Shown piece by piece: positions 38,799-48,468 of a stretch of 64,000 nt of DNA. Positions within the stretch are counted from its first letter, which is position 1. Each line of letters opens with the position of its first letter. This DNA is from Salinicola acroporae. GTDB lineage: Bacteria; Pseudomonadota; Gammaproteobacteria; Pseudomonadales; Halomonadaceae. The notes under the pieces were generated by a model. That model searched no databases. It was not told the origin of the DNA and worked only from the letters and a program-made list of their open reading frames with translations. A program made the translations under genes and the position numbers. Where the stretch lies: the NCBI RefSeq assembly GCF_003206615.1, contig NZ_PZJW01000015.1, positions 1-64,000 on the forward strand, written 5' to 3'.

Positions 38799-39245
38799 AT
38801 GTCTCAGCAGATACTGGTACCCATCGATGGTTCGGCCAGCGCACGCAAGGCGCTGGAGCACGCATGCCTCATCCAACGCGCGACCCAGGCCGGCATTCAC
38901 CTGTTGCACGTTCCCGAGGTGCCGGTTGCCAAGGATTCGCTTGGCGCGATGGTCGGTGCCTCGCCAGTCGACTACACGCCGGAGAAAGGGCATCTCGAGG
39001 GGGAACATCTGCTGAAGGAAGCGTGGCAGGCAGTAGCCGGGGATGCTGGCGAAGTGACCTACCACGTGGTGGAAGGGCGACCGGCCCAGACGATCGTCCA
39101 GCAGGCGACCGATCTCGGCGTCGACATGATCATCATGGGCAGCCGTGGCCTCAGCGACCTCAAGAGTCTGGTGGTCGGCAGCGTATCGCACAAGGTGTCG
39201 CACATCGCGCCCTGCCCGGTGATCACACTGCACGTGCCGGACTAG
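38799..39245 (+). CDS. Universal stress protein (UspA family)
   Basis: A 148-residue protein from ATG 38799, eight bases after GAGGGGGA. A single Usp domain: QILVPIDGSASARKALEHAC at the N-terminus and the ATP-binding G-2x-G-9x-G(S/T) loop MGSRGLSDLKSLVVGSVS near residues 108-125, which identifies an ATP-binding-type Usp. These are cytoplasmic stress-responsive proteins of broad and poorly defined function. It is convergent with sbmA, ten bases apart. Confidence 0.92.
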   Translation: MSQQILVPIDGSASARKALEHACLIQRATQAGIHLLHVPEVPVAKDSLGAMVGASPVDYTPEKGHLEGEHLLKEAWQAVAGDAGEVTYHVVEGRPAQTIVQQATDLGVDMIIMGSRGLSDLKSLVVGSVSHKVSHIAPCPVITLHVPD

Positions 39246-39255
39246 TTGCTGCCGG

Positions 39256-40494
39256 TCAGGTGTCCGTTGCCGGACCCTGGCGCGCTGGCGGCGTAGCGTG
39301 GCCTTCGATCACCCGCTCGAAGGTGCGCAGGCGTTTGACGATCGAGAGCAGCTCGATGATCGTCGACCAGGAGTTGACCAGGTACTGAAACGATTCGCGT
39401 ACCTGGCCAAACACGTTGAGCACCTGCTGGAGCAGGCCAAGGGTCAGCTTGCCGGCGACGATCGATGGCGTCAGCACCACGAAGGCGAAGATCGTGTCCG
39501 CCTGCAGGTAGAAGATGCGGGCGACGTTGAAGTAGGCGTAATGCCAGTAGAGCCGGAAGTAGTTGTGACGCACGCGGGAAAAGAGCTCGGCCACCGTGAC
39601 CGGCTTGGCGCGCGAGGCATCGTCCTCGCCGTAGACCAGCTCCTTGCGGTAGGCCGCTTCCACTCGCTGGTTGCGAAACTCGAGCCCGGGGAGCTTGACC
39701 CCTACCAGTGCCAGGAACAGGGTGCCGAACACGGACCAGACGAGCGCCGCCCATACCAGCGCATCGGAGACATGACCGATCAGCGGCAGTTCGGTGATGT
39801 TCTTCGACATTGCCACCAGCAGCGGTAGAAAGGCGATCAGCGTCAGCACTGCCTTGAGCAAATTGACGCCCAGACCTTCCAGTGTGGTCGAGAAGCGCAT
39901 GGTGTCCTCCTGCACGCGCTGGGCGGCTCCCTCCACGTGTCGAAGCTGCGACCAATGCGCCATGTAGTAGTCGTTCATCGCCGTGCGCCAGCGAAAGATG
40001 TAGTGGCTGACAAAGAACAGGTTGAATACGCCCACCGTCACCGCGACGAAAGCGATCCCGGCGAAAGTGAGCATTTCCCGGTAGAGATCCTGTGCGGTCA
40101 CGTCGCTACCCCCGGCGAGCGCTCGCTGCACCATGTCCCAGAACGGGCCGTACCAGGCGTTGACCGCGACGCTGGTCTGCACCGAGAAGTAGGTCAGGAA
40201 CACGATCAATGCGCTGCCCAGGATCGACCAGTACTGCCACCGGTGCGGGGCGAAACAAAACCACGCGGCGCCGAACAGCCCGACGCAGAGCGCGTAGTAG
40301 AGATAAAACCAGAGAAACGATGCCGACCAGAATCGCGAGACGCCGATCGGCAGGGAGGCCTCGTCCGCCGGCGGCAGCCCGATGGCGGCACCCCAACCGC
40401 TGGCGGTGGACTCCCACAGGACGATGGCGAACAGCGCCCATCCCAGGGCGGTGACGAAGACAATCGATGGCTTGGGAAAGAACGATCGGAACAC
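39256..40494 (-). CDS. sbmA: SbmA/BacA-like peptide antibiotic transporter
   Basis: A 412-residue inner-membrane protein with about seven to eight hydrophobic segments. Family markers are [15 protein letters not shown] (about residues 113-127), [17 protein letters not shown] (about residues 167-183) and [11 protein letters not shown] just after, which corresponds to the conserved core of SbmA/BacA and of the membrane half of YddA-like ABC exporters. No ATPase domain is present, so it is SbmA-like and proton-driven. It imports proline-rich antimicrobial peptides, microcins and some modified peptides. Confidence 0.85.
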   Translation of the reverse strand: MFRSFFPKPSIVFVTALGWALFAIVLWESTASGWGAAIGLPPADEASLPIGVSRFWSASFLWFYLYYALCVGLFGAAWFCFAPHRWQYWSILGSALIVFLTYFSVQTSVAVNAWYGPFWDMVQRALAGGSDVTAQDLYREMLTFAGIAFVAVTVGVFNLFFVSHYIFRWRTAMNDYYMAHWSQLRHVEGAAQRVQEDTMRFSTTLEGLGVNLLKAVLTLIAFLPLLVAMSKNITELPLIGHVSDALVWAALVWSVFGTLFLALVGVKLPGLEFRNQRVEAAYRKELVYGEDDASRAKPVTVAELFSRVRHNYFRLYWHYAYFNVARIFYLQADTIFAFVVLTPSIVAGKLTLGLLQQVLNVFGQVRESFQYLVNSWSTIIELLSIVKRLRTFERVIEGHATPPARQGPATDT

Positions 40495-40620
40495 GGTGAC
40501 GGCCCTGCTATTGGCGATGAACGGCGACGCAGCACCATGACGGCGCGGCGCCGGTCACTCATCGACCTCGAACCGGTTGTTACGTTCCCTTACGGGCGTC
40601 GGTAGCCCTGGTCATTCGCC

Positions 40621-41340
40621 TCAGGAAATGTCGACCTGATAGCGGAACGTGCTGGCAGCGCCACGCGAACGCCGGTACTCCAGTGGCGTGCGATCGTAGC
40701 CGAGCGCCAGTCGCTCCACCATGACGACCGGTTCCCCGGTGCCGATACCGAGGACGTCGGCGAGTGTTGCCTCGGCAGTCTCGACGGTGAGCGTCTCCCG
40801 CGCCGAACCGATCAACTGGCCACAGTGCGATTCATAGAAGGGGTAGAGCAGGTTGCCGAAGTCCGCGATATCGATGTGCATCAGGGCATCGAAACGGGCG
40901 GCCGGCAGCCAGATATCCTCGTGCAGCAGCGTCGCTCCGTCGAGCTGCCGGATTCTCTCCAGGCGGATGGTCTCTTCGGCCACCGCCAGTTCCAGCGCCT
41001 CCGCGATATCCTGGGCGGCGGGTTCCAGATGGCGCGAAAGTATGCGGCTCTTGGGTATCCGGCGATCGCCGCGAGCGTCTACCTGGCGGAAGAAGCGGAA
41101 CAGCGACCCCTCGAAGTTGGGACGGAGGATGAAAGTGCCGCGTCCTTGGCTTCGCTTCATCAGGCCATCCTGAACCAAGGTGTCCACGGCCTTTCGCAGC
41201 GTGCCGACGGCGACGCCGTAGTGCCTGGTCAGCTCCGCCTCGGTCGGTATCGCGACACCGGGCGTCCACTCTCCTGCAGCGATCCTGGCCAGCATGTCGT
41301 CACGGAGACGTTGATAGAGCGGCAGGCGTTCGTCTGTCAT
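40621..41340 (-). CDS. GntR-family (HutC subfamily) transcriptional regulator
   Basis: About 239 residues from ATG 41340 (MTDERLPLYQRLRDDMLARI), with AAGGGAACG upstream; alternative ATGs lie 18 and 45 bases earlier. The GntR winged helix occupies residues 8-70 (GEWTPGVAIPTEAELTRHYG, then VGTLRKAVDTLVQDGLM). The C-terminal UTRA ligand domain of the HutC subfamily runs from about residue 95. It is divergent from the amidohydrolase-permease operon, so it probably represses it in response to a carboxylate ligand. Confidence 0.88.
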   Translation of the reverse strand: MTDERLPLYQRLRDDMLARIAAGEWTPGVAIPTEAELTRHYGVAVGTLRKAVDTLVQDGLMKRSQGRGTFILRPNFEGSLFRFFRQVDARGDRRIPKSRILSRHLEPAAQDIAEALELAVAEETIRLERIRQLDGATLLHEDIWLPAARFDALMHIDIADFGNLLYPFYESHCGQLIGSARETLTVETAEATLADVLGIGTGEPVVMVERLALGYDRTPLEYRRSRGAASTFRYQVDIS

Positions 41341-41385
41341 CGAGCTCGTTCCCTTCATGAATGGTTTCCTTCCGCTCTGTTTCAA

Positions 41386-41403
41386 ACAAATGTATCACTT
41401 TGT
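41386..41403. promoter_or_regulatory. Candidate GntR operator
   Basis: ACAAATGTATCACTTTGT has inverted arms ACAAA and TTTGT around an eight-base spacer. It is 46 bases upstream of the gntR start and 145 bases before the amidohydrolase ATG, in the A/T-rich divergent promoter region. HutC-type sites have similar size and A/T-rich arms. Confidence 0.35.
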
Positions 41404-41547
41404 TGCCGTCTTTAGTCTTAGACCCTGCGGACTGCGACTAATTGGGTGTATGCTCTCATCGGAGTTATTCATATAGTTGAATAGACGTATAGAGACCGAA
41501 CCATTCGTTCGCCGTCCAGTGTTCACGCCATTCACCAAGGGCCACTC

Positions 41548-42381
41548 ATGACGCAACCCGCTACCGTCGCGCTGACCGGCGTCGATACCCACGCGCATAT
41601 CTTCCGGCAGGACCTGCAACTGGCGAATGGTCGTCGCTATAGCCCGGATTACGACGCGACCATCGAGCAATACCTGGCGCATCTCGATCATTGCGGCCTC
41701 TCCCACGGCGTGCTGATACAGCCCAGCTTTCTCGGGACCGACAACAGCCACATGGTTGCGGCATTACGCCGGTTTCCGCAGCGCCTGCGCGGTACGGCGG
41801 TGGTGGCGCCAGATGTCTCCGACGACGAGCTCGATGAATTGGCGGAATCGGGGGTTGTCGGCATCCGGCTCAACCTGATCGGGCAGTCGCTTGAGGATTA
41901 TCGTCGTCCGCCGTGGCGTGCGCTATTCGCCAGAGTAGCGAAGCTTGGCTGGTCGGTGGAGATCCAACGGGGGATGGAAGACCTGGACACAATCCTGCCG
42001 CAGATTCTGGCGGCTGACGTGCCGGTGGTGATCGACCACTTCGGATTGCCCTCCGGCGAGATCGATCCGGTCAACTCCCACCATCGGGCCCTGTTGTCTC
42101 TGCTTTCGAGCGAGGATATCTGGGTCAAGCTGTCGGCGACCTACCGCAGCAGGTCCAATCACGCCCAGGCACTGGCATCGATCGATCGCCTGCGCGACGC
42201 CTACGGCCATAGCGAGCGCCTGCTGTGGGGCAGTGACTGGCCGCACACACGGTTCGAGAGCCAGACCGATTACGCCGCACAATTCGCGATGATGCAGATG
42301 CTGCTGCCGAACGTCGACGAGCGCCATCAGGTCATGATCACCAACCCGGCCAGGCTGTTCAAGATCGATCTCACGCGCTGA
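41548..42381 (+). CDS. Amidohydrolase-2 family metal-dependent hydrolase
   Basis: A 277-residue TIM-barrel hydrolase. The N-terminal metal motif is GVDTHAHIF (about residues 11-19), later conserved histidine IDHFGLP (about residue 165), and the C-terminal GSDWPHTRF (about residue 231) with the catalytic aspartate. This is the pattern of 2-pyrone-4,6-dicarboxylate lactonase-like and related lactone or amide hydrolases. It is first in a plus-strand operon with a carboxylate permease, under the divergent GntR regulator. It probably opens a lactone or decarboxylates a dicarboxylate; substrate unknown. Confidence 0.82.
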   Translation: MTQPATVALTGVDTHAHIFRQDLQLANGRRYSPDYDATIEQYLAHLDHCGLSHGVLIQPSFLGTDNSHMVAALRRFPQRLRGTAVVAPDVSDDELDELAESGVVGIRLNLIGQSLEDYRRPPWRALFARVAKLGWSVEIQRGMEDLDTILPQILAADVPVVIDHFGLPSGEIDPVNSHHRALLSLLSSEDIWVKLSATYRSRSNHAQALASIDRLRDAYGHSERLLWGSDWPHTRFESQTDYAAQFAMMQMLLPNVDERHQVMITNPARLFKIDLTR

Positions 42382-42450
42382 AGGCCACCAGGCGAAATAA
42401 CGAACACGCACCATGAGTGCGCACGACAGGTACGAGAGGGGAACCGACTT

Positions 42451-43752
42451 ATGATGAGTCTACTAGTGGTAGGGGCGATCGTCGTCTCGATCATTCTGGG
42501 ATACCGCACCAAGATCAATATCGGGCTGTTCGCGATCGCTTTCGCCTATCTGATCGGCTGCTTCGGGTTGGGTCTGAAGCCCTCGGAAGTGATCGCCATG
42601 TGGCCGCTGAAGATCTTCTTCATCATCTTTTCGGTCTGTCTGTTCTATAGCTTCGCGATCGTCAACGGCACGCTGGAGAAACTGGCCGAGCACCTGATGT
42701 ATCGCTGCCGGCACTTTCCGCATCTGCTACCGTTCGCCATCTTTCTGGCGGCGGTGGTGATCTCGGCATTGGGTGCGGGTTACTACACCGTGCTGGCGTT
42801 CATGGCGCCGATCACGCTGCTGCTGTGCAGCCGCACCGGGCTGAACCTGATCGTCGGTGCCATGGCGGTCAACTACGGGGCGCTGGCGGGTGCCAATTTC
42901 GTTTCCAGCCAGAGTGGCATCATCTTCCGTACCCTGATGACCAATTCGGGCATCTCAGACAACCAGGCTTTCATCAACAGTTTCGGCATCTTCGCCAGCA
43001 CCATGATCGTGCCGATCGTGGTGTTGTCCGGACTGATCCTGTTCGGCCGCAAGCGCGGCACCGCGATGGCGTCGCTGGAGCACGTCGAGCGTCCCAGCCC
43101 GCTCGACCGTGACCAGCGCGCCACCCTGGTCCTGACCCTAGTGATGATGGCCAGCGTACTGCTGCCGCCCATCGCCAGCCTGATCCTGCCCGGCAACGAC
43201 GCCGTGACGTTCGTCAATTCCAAGGTGGACATCGGCTTGATCGCCAGCGTGTTCTCGGTCATCGCGCTACTGATGAAGCTGGGTGACGAGCGCAAGGCGA
43301 TCGCCTCGCTACCGTGGGGTACGATCATCATGATCTGCGGCGTCGGCATGCTGATCTCGGTGGCGATCAAGGCGGGTACCATCGATCTGCTCGGCTCCTG
43401 GATCGGCACCAACATTCCGCCGGTGCTGATTCCGGTCGCGTTCGGTGTCGTTGCCGCGTTCATGTCGCTGTTCGCGAGTACGCTGGGTGTGGTCACGCCG
43501 GCGCTGTTCCCGCTGGTGCCGGCGCTGGCCGGTACGCTCTCGATCGACCCGATGATCATCTTCATCGCCATCGTGGTCGGCGCGCAAGCCACCTCGATCT
43601 CTCCGTTCTCCTCCGGCGGCAGCCTGATCCTCGGCTCTTGTCCGACGGACGAAGCGCGCTCGGGACTGCTGCCCAAGCTGCTGTTCCGTGCCGCCCCGCT
43701 CGGCTTCGTCGCCGCGCTGGTGTTCAACCTGCTGCTGACATTCGTGTTCTGA
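42451..43752 (+). CDS. SLC13/MatC-like carboxylate permease
   Basis: A 433-residue membrane protein with about 11-12 hydrophobic segments. The N-terminal half, with GYYTVLAFMAPITLLL and GALAGANFVSSQSGIIFRTLM (about residues 145-165), matches the MatC (malonate/dicarboxylate carrier) N-terminal domain, and the C-terminal half has the symmetrical repeat ATSISPFSSGGSLILGSCP (about residues 377-395). Likely a sodium- or proton-coupled dicarboxylate importer. It follows the amidohydrolase gene after 69 bases and is followed by an M14 peptidase. Confidence 0.75.
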   Translation: MMSLLVVGAIVVSIILGYRTKINIGLFAIAFAYLIGCFGLGLKPSEVIAMWPLKIFFIIFSVCLFYSFAIVNGTLEKLAEHLMYRCRHFPHLLPFAIFLAAVVISALGAGYYTVLAFMAPITLLLCSRTGLNLIVGAMAVNYGALAGANFVSSQSGIIFRTLMTNSGISDNQAFINSFGIFASTMIVPIVVLSGLILFGRKRGTAMASLEHVERPSPLDRDQRATLVLTLVMMASVLLPPIASLILPGNDAVTFVNSKVDIGLIASVFSVIALLMKLGDERKAIASLPWGTIIMICGVGMLISVAIKAGTIDLLGSWIGTNIPPVLIPVAFGVVAAFMSLFASTLGVVTPALFPLVPALAGTLSIDPMIIFIAIVVGAQATSISPFSSGGSLILGSCPTDEARSGLLPKLLFRAAPLGFVAALVFNLLLTFVF

Positions 43753-43872
43753 ACGTGGGGTGACAATCGACCATCGTCATCGTAGCGTGACGAACGGCGG
43801 CGCTCTTGCTGACAAGGGCGCCGCTTCTCGTTCGAAACGACCCTTCGGCCCTGTCATGAGAGGAGCATCGCC

Positions 43873-45642
43873 GTGATCCTGTTCGACAAGCGTTATCCCG
43901 CCACGCTCGACACGCTTGTCGAGGCGTCCACGGCTGCCACCTTGGAAACCTGGACGTTCGACGACCGGGCCACGCGCCACCGGGCCGAGGAGGCGCTGGC
44001 AAGCCGCGGCATCACCGCACGCTGCCGCTCGGCCTACAAGCCGCTGGTCTGCGCCTTCCGCGAGGAGATCACGACCGAGGGTCTGACGCGTGTCGAGGTC
44101 AACTACCCTCGGCATCCAGACGCCCCGGCGTCGCGCTTCCTGCTGGAGAGCTATCCGCTGGCGGCGCTCTATCCCGGCGTCGGCTTCCAGTTCGCGGCGG
44201 GCGAAATGTGTGACGAACTGCCGGTCTACCGCCTGCGATTGCGTTACGCCGATGGGCGAGACGAGCCTATGGACGTCTTGGCGCCCAATCGTCGGCATGT
44301 CGACTTCGCGGATGAACCGGCGCTATCTCCCTGCGGCTGGCAGATCGTCGATGGCGCAGGCGGCGCCTTGACGACCGCCTACGAGCAGCTCTTTGTCGAG
44401 GCGATGACGGCCATTCGCGGGGCCGCATGGAGCACGCAGGACAGAGACCAGGAACCCTATTTCGAGGAGCTCAACATCACCGCGACGCTGCCGATCGCCG
44501 ACGAGGCGCTTGGCTACGCCGACGAGGTGCTGTCGCTACGGGAAGCCCTGCACGAGGAGTTCTACTTCTCGCTGCTGGAGGTCTTCCAGCGGCGTTCGGG
44601 AAGGCCGCTGGGCGATCGCCATCTGCAGCCGGGGCAGATCGTGCCGGAGATCCGGCTCGGCAACGGCTACGGGGTGACGGTGACGACGCGTGGCTACCAC
44701 CGTGAGTCGATAGCCGCTCCCCGTGAATCGCTCGACGCCGTGACCCGGCCATTGGCGCCACGACAGATCGCTGAGGAGTTGGAGTCGCTCGGTGGGACGC
44801 CGTTTTATGCCACCTCGGTCGCGGGGCGGCGAGTCGAGGGTCGCTACGTGGCCGGGAGCGACCGAGGCGTGATCATCTCCGCCGGCCAGCACGCCAACGA
44901 GACCTCCTCGCCGGCCGGCACGCTCCAGGCGGCCGGCCTCCTGGCGCAGCGCGAGGGTGCGCACTTCTCGCTCTGCCCGTTGGAAAATCCGGATGGTTAT
45001 GCATTGCACCAACGGCTGGTGGCGGACAACCCGTGCCATATGCATCACGCTGCCCGTTACACGGCACTGGGCGATGACCTGGAATACCGCGAAGCGGGCG
45101 AGCACGAAACGGCCATTCGTCTCGAAGCGGAGCGGCTGACCGGGGCCAGGCTGCATCTCAACCTCCACGGCTATCCGGCACATGAATGGACCCGGCCGCT
45201 GTCGGGCTATGTGCCGCGCGGTTTCGAGATGTGGACGCTGCCCAAGGGGTTCTTTCTGATCCTGCGCCATGAGCCCGGTTGGGCCGACGCCTCGCGCTGG
45301 CTGATCGAGGCGGTCACGCTGGCGCTCGGCGAAGTGCCGGGACTGCGTGCCTTCAACGATCGCCAGATCGCACTGTTCGAGACCCACGCCGGTGAGACCG
45401 GATTAGAGATGATCAACGGCTTTCCCTGCCTCGTCGCCGAGGATGACCGCCACCGCATACCGCTGACCCTGATTACCGAGTATCCCGACGAGACCGTCTA
45501 CGGCGATGCGTTCGCCGCTGCCGCGACGGCGCAGCGGGCGACCGTGCTGGCAGCCTACGAGGCGTACCAGCGGATGCCCGGGCACTTGTTCGCCGATTCG
45601 TGCGGCAGCGACGCGAGCGCGGGTCGCCCGGCGGCCGGCTAG
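43873..45642 (+). CDS. Zinc peptidase of the M14 (carboxypeptidase/succinylglutamate deacylase-like) family
   Basis: A 589-residue protein starting at GTG 43873 behind AGAGGAG. The zinc motif is QHANETSSPAGT (H-x-x-E, about residues 338-341), then NPDGY, and the third zinc histidine in HLNLHGYP (about residues 433-438), as in M14 enzymes. The first ~300 residues are a large unrelated extension rich in acidic and aromatic residues that I do not recognise. No signal peptide, so cytoplasmic. It may act on a peptide-like or amide compound imported by the permease upstream. A four-base overlap places its stop across the end of the convergent amidase gene. Confidence 0.7.
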   Translation: MILFDKRYPATLDTLVEASTAATLETWTFDDRATRHRAEEALASRGITARCRSAYKPLVCAFREEITTEGLTRVEVNYPRHPDAPASRFLLESYPLAALYPGVGFQFAAGEMCDELPVYRLRLRYADGRDEPMDVLAPNRRHVDFADEPALSPCGWQIVDGAGGALTTAYEQLFVEAMTAIRGAAWSTQDRDQEPYFEELNITATLPIADEALGYADEVLSLREALHEEFYFSLLEVFQRRSGRPLGDRHLQPGQIVPEIRLGNGYGVTVTTRGYHRESIAAPRESLDAVTRPLAPRQIAEELESLGGTPFYATSVAGRRVEGRYVAGSDRGVIISAGQHANETSSPAGTLQAAGLLAQREGAHFSLCPLENPDGYALHQRLVADNPCHMHHAARYTALGDDLEYREAGEHETAIRLEAERLTGARLHLNLHGYPAHEWTRPLSGYVPRGFEMWTLPKGFFLILRHEPGWADASRWLIEAVTLALGEVPGLRAFNDRQIALFETHAGETGLEMINGFPCLVAEDDRHRIPLTLITEYPDETVYGDAFAAAATAQRATVLAAYEAYQRMPGHLFADSCGSDASAGRPAAG

Positions 45643-47135
45643 CGCGCCGGCTGCAGGGCGGGAGGCAGGCGGGCGAGTCCGCCGTTGGCCTTTTCGTAGG
45701 CGCGGGCCAACTGCAGCACGCCCCAGTCATCCCGGGGCCGGCCGATCAACTGGAAGCCCATCGGCAGGCCCTCTTCGCTCAACCCGGCCGGCAGGCTGAT
45801 GACCGGCGCGCCGAGCATCGAGGCGGGTACGACGACCTCCATCCAGCGATGATAGGTGTCCATCGGCCACCCGGCGATCTCGCTGGGCCAGTGGGTGTCG
45901 ACGTCGAATGGAAACAATTGCGCGCTAGGCATGGCCAAGTAGTCGAACCGTTCGAACAGCGCGTTCCAAGCGTAATAGGCGTCGCCGCGCTGGACGTTGG
46001 CGGCGTAGATGTCCTGTGCCGAGAGCTGCAGGCCGCGTTCGACTTCCCACTGCGCTTCGGGCTTTAACCGCTCGCAGGTCGCAGGGTCGGTGTAGTACCC
46101 GCGAAGGTTGCCGGCGACGGCCCAGTGGCGCAGTGTGGTCCAGCTTTGCCACAGCGTGTCCGGATCGAAGGGAAGGTCGCAGGCGGCGAGTTCGGCGCCG
46201 CATGCGACGAAGCGGTCCAGGGCCGCTTCGCACAGTGCGAGGACGCCGGATTCCATCGCCAGATGCCCACCCCAGTCGCCCAGCCAGCCGATCCTGAGAC
46301 CACGAACGTCACGTTCCAGCGCGATGTCGACGGTGTCGGTTCCGCGCCGTAACGGTTCACCCAGAGAGAGCGGGGCGCGACGATCGAAGCCGGACTGAAT
46401 TTCCAGCAGTCGGGCGACATCGGCGATCGTTCTGCCCATCGGGCCATTGGTGGCGAGCTGCTGACCGAACGGGTCGGCGGCCAGCCCCGGCACCCGTCCG
46501 AACGAGGGGCGAAAGCCGATCACGTCATTGAACGCGGCAGGATTGCGCAACGAGCCCATCATGTCGCTACCGTCGGCAACCGGCAGCATCCGCATGGCGA
46601 GTGCCGCCGCCGCACCGCCGCTGGAACCGCCGGCGGTGCGGGTGTGATCGAAGGCGTTCCGGGTCGCGCCGAAGACCGGATTGTAGGATTGCGAGCCGAG
46701 CCCGAATTCCGGCGTATTGGTCTTGCCGATGACAATGGCACCGGCGGCGCGCATGCGCGCCACCATCAGGCTATCCGCGGCGGCTACCTGCCCGGCGAGC
46801 AGCGGCGAGCCCTGGGTGGTCGGTAGTCCCCTGGCATCGGAGAGGTCCTTGATCGCCTGCGGGAAGCCGTGCATCCAGCCCCGCGAGCGCCCGCCCGTCA
46901 GTTCCCTGTCGGCGGTGTCGGCCTCGGCGACCAGCGCTGACCGCTCACGGCGGGAAACGATGGCGTTGACCAGCGGATTGGCAGCGTCGACATGGTCGAG
47001 ATAGGCGTTCATCACCTCCCGGCAGGAGACGACGCGATCGTGAAGGTGGCGCGACAGCGTGGTCGCATCCCAAGTCACGATCTCGCTCGGGGCGGACGCC
47101 GGCACGGGGCGATTCGAATCGGAAAGCGGTGTCAT
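45639..47135 (-). CDS. Amidase signature enzyme
   Basis: About 498 residues from ATG 47135; in-frame GTG 47186 and ATG 47171 are also possible and none has a clear ribosome binding site. The amidase-signature triad is visible: the lysine in FPQAIKDLSD (about residue 96), the cis-serine in GGSSGGAAAALA (about residues 169-180) and the nucleophile serine in DGSDMMGSLRNPA (about residue 194). It hydrolyses an amide in the cytoplasm; members include glutamyl-tRNA amidotransferase A and catabolic amidases. This one is not linked to gatB or gatC, so it is a catabolic amidase of unknown substrate, convergent with the M14 peptidase. Confidence 0.87.
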   Translation of the reverse strand: MTPLSDSNRPVPASAPSEIVTWDATTLSRHLHDRVVSCREVMNAYLDHVDAANPLVNAIVSRRERSALVAEADTADRELTGGRSRGWMHGFPQAIKDLSDARGLPTTQGSPLLAGQVAAADSLMVARMRAAGAIVIGKTNTPEFGLGSQSYNPVFGATRNAFDHTRTAGGSSGGAAAALAMRMLPVADGSDMMGSLRNPAAFNDVIGFRPSFGRVPGLAADPFGQQLATNGPMGRTIADVARLLEIQSGFDRRAPLSLGEPLRRGTDTVDIALERDVRGLRIGWLGDWGGHLAMESGVLALCEAALDRFVACGAELAACDLPFDPDTLWQSWTTLRHWAVAGNLRGYYTDPATCERLKPEAQWEVERGLQLSAQDIYAANVQRGDAYYAWNALFERFDYLAMPSAQLFPFDVDTHWPSEIAGWPMDTYHRWMEVVVPASMLGAPVISLPAGLSEEGLPMGFQLIGRPRDDWGVLQLARAYEKANGGLARLPPALQPAR

Positions 47136-47208
47136 GAGGGGAGAGCTTGTCGTTGGAGGAGACTCCAGCATAGCGCAATGGGGCACTGAATCATCGCCGA
47201 TACCAAGC

Positions 47209-47243
47209 GGGAATCCGGCGACGGATCACGCCGCCGGGTTCCC
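47209..47243 (-). terminator. Hairpin downstream of acdS
   Basis: GGGAATCCGGCG (47209-47220) pairs with CGCCGGGTTCCC (47232-47243), 12 base pairs including one T-G pair. It begins 20 bases past the acdS stop on the minus strand. No T-run follows, so termination is likely but unproven. Confidence 0.5.
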
Positions 47244-47262
47244 GATTCCACCGGCGTCATGT

Positions 47263-48279
47263 TCAGCCGCGAGAGAACCACTCACTGTAGGCGCTCAATG
47301 CCGGCGCGCCACCCAGGTGAGCATAGAGGACCTTGGCGCCGGCGGGGAATTCGCCCAGACGAACTTTCTCGATCATGCCGTGCATCGACTTGCCTTCGTA
47401 GACCGGGTCGGTCAGTACGCCCTCGAGCCGCCCGCAGAGCCGAATCGCTTCCAGCGTGCCGTCGTTGGGCAGGCCGTATTCCGGATAGCCGAACCGCGTA
47501 TCGAGCACCACGTCGTCGGCGGTGATCGGCTGGCCGAGCTCCACCAGCTCGGCGGTGTGCTGGGCGATGCGCACAATCTGGGCATGGGTCTGCTCCGGTT
47601 TGGCGGAGGCATCGATGCCGATCACCTGGCGGGCTCGACCGTCGGCGGCAAAGCCGACCACCATGCCGGCCTGGGTGCTGCCGGTGACCGAGCAGACCAC
47701 GATGTAGTCGAAGGTGAAGCCCAGCTCGCGCTCCTGCTGGCGCACTTCCTCGGCGAAGCCGACGAAGCCGAGCCCGCCATAGGGATGCTCCGAACAGCCG
47801 GCGGGAATCGGAAACGGCTTGCCGCCCTTGGCCCGAACGCTCTCCATCGCGCGCTCCCAGCTTTCGCGGATGCCGATATCGAAGCCGGCCGGATCGAGGC
47901 GCACGTCGGCGCCCATGATCCGCGACAGTTCGATGTTGCCGACCTTGTCGTAGCTGGCATCGTGATAGTTGACCCAGTTCTCCTGCACCAGCACGCAGTC
48001 GAGCCCCAGGTGGGCAGCCACGGCGGCGACCTGACGGGTCTGGTTGGATTGGATGCCGCCGATCGAAACCAGGGTGTCATAGCCGCCCTCGAGCACTTCC
48101 GGAATCAGGTATTCGAGCTTGCGGGTCTTGTTGCCGCCGAAGGCGAGTCCGCTGTTGCAGTCCTCGCGCTTGGCGTAAAGCTCGACCTCGCCGCCGAGAT
48201 GCTCGCTCAAGCGCTTGAGCGGGGTGATGGGAGAGGGGCCGAATGTCAGCGGATAGCGAGCGAACTTGTCGAGTTTCAT
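47263..48279 (-). CDS. acdS: 1-aminocyclopropane-1-carboxylate (ACC) deaminase
   Basis: A 338-residue PLP enzyme, exactly the family length. It opens [20 protein letters not shown] and reads close to Pseudomonas AcdS along its whole length. The PLP lysine is K51 in [12 protein letters not shown]295 (PVYEGKSM) and L322 (YAHLGG), the two residues used to tell true ACC deaminases from D-cysteine desulfhydrases, are both present. It splits ACC, the ethylene precursor of plants, to 2-oxobutanoate and ammonia. It is divergent from its Lrp-type regulator acdR. Bacteria with acdS are often plant-associated. Confidence 0.93.
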   Translation of the reverse strand: MKLDKFARYPLTFGPSPITPLKRLSEHLGGEVELYAKREDCNSGLAFGGNKTRKLEYLIPEVLEGGYDTLVSIGGIQSNQTRQVAAVAAHLGLDCVLVQENWVNYHDASYDKVGNIELSRIMGADVRLDPAGFDIGIRESWERAMESVRAKGGKPFPIPAGCSEHPYGGLGFVGFAEEVRQQERELGFTFDYIVVCSVTGSTQAGMVVGFAADGRARQVIGIDASAKPEQTHAQIVRIAQHTAELVELGQPITADDVVLDTRFGYPEYGLPNDGTLEAIRLCGRLEGVLTDPVYEGKSMHGMIEKVRLGEFPAGAKVLYAHLGGAPALSAYSEWFSRG

Positions 48280-48342
48280 GGGAGCTCCGGCTGTTGTTGT
48301 GGGATCGTGGAGAGGACTCGATCTATCCTAGAGCGAAACGTC

Positions 48343-48358
48343 TTGCAGCGCGTTGCAA
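48343..48358. promoter_or_regulatory. Candidate AcdR (Lrp-type) box between acdS and acdR
   Basis: TTGCAGCGCGTTGCAA: arms TTGCA and TGCAA separated by six bases, 64 bases upstream of acdS and 111 bases upstream of acdR. The rest of the 189-base divergent region is A/T-rich, and acdR has AAGAGGTAGG as its ribosome binding site. Confidence 0.4.
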
Positions 48359-48468
48359 AGTAGAATGGGTAAACGGTTAAAAAGTCATCGATACCGGGGA
48401 AGTAAAGGGTTAAATTTCGAGTGTATGGAAAAAAGAGAAATTAAATTAACAAGAGGTAGGTCCAAGCC

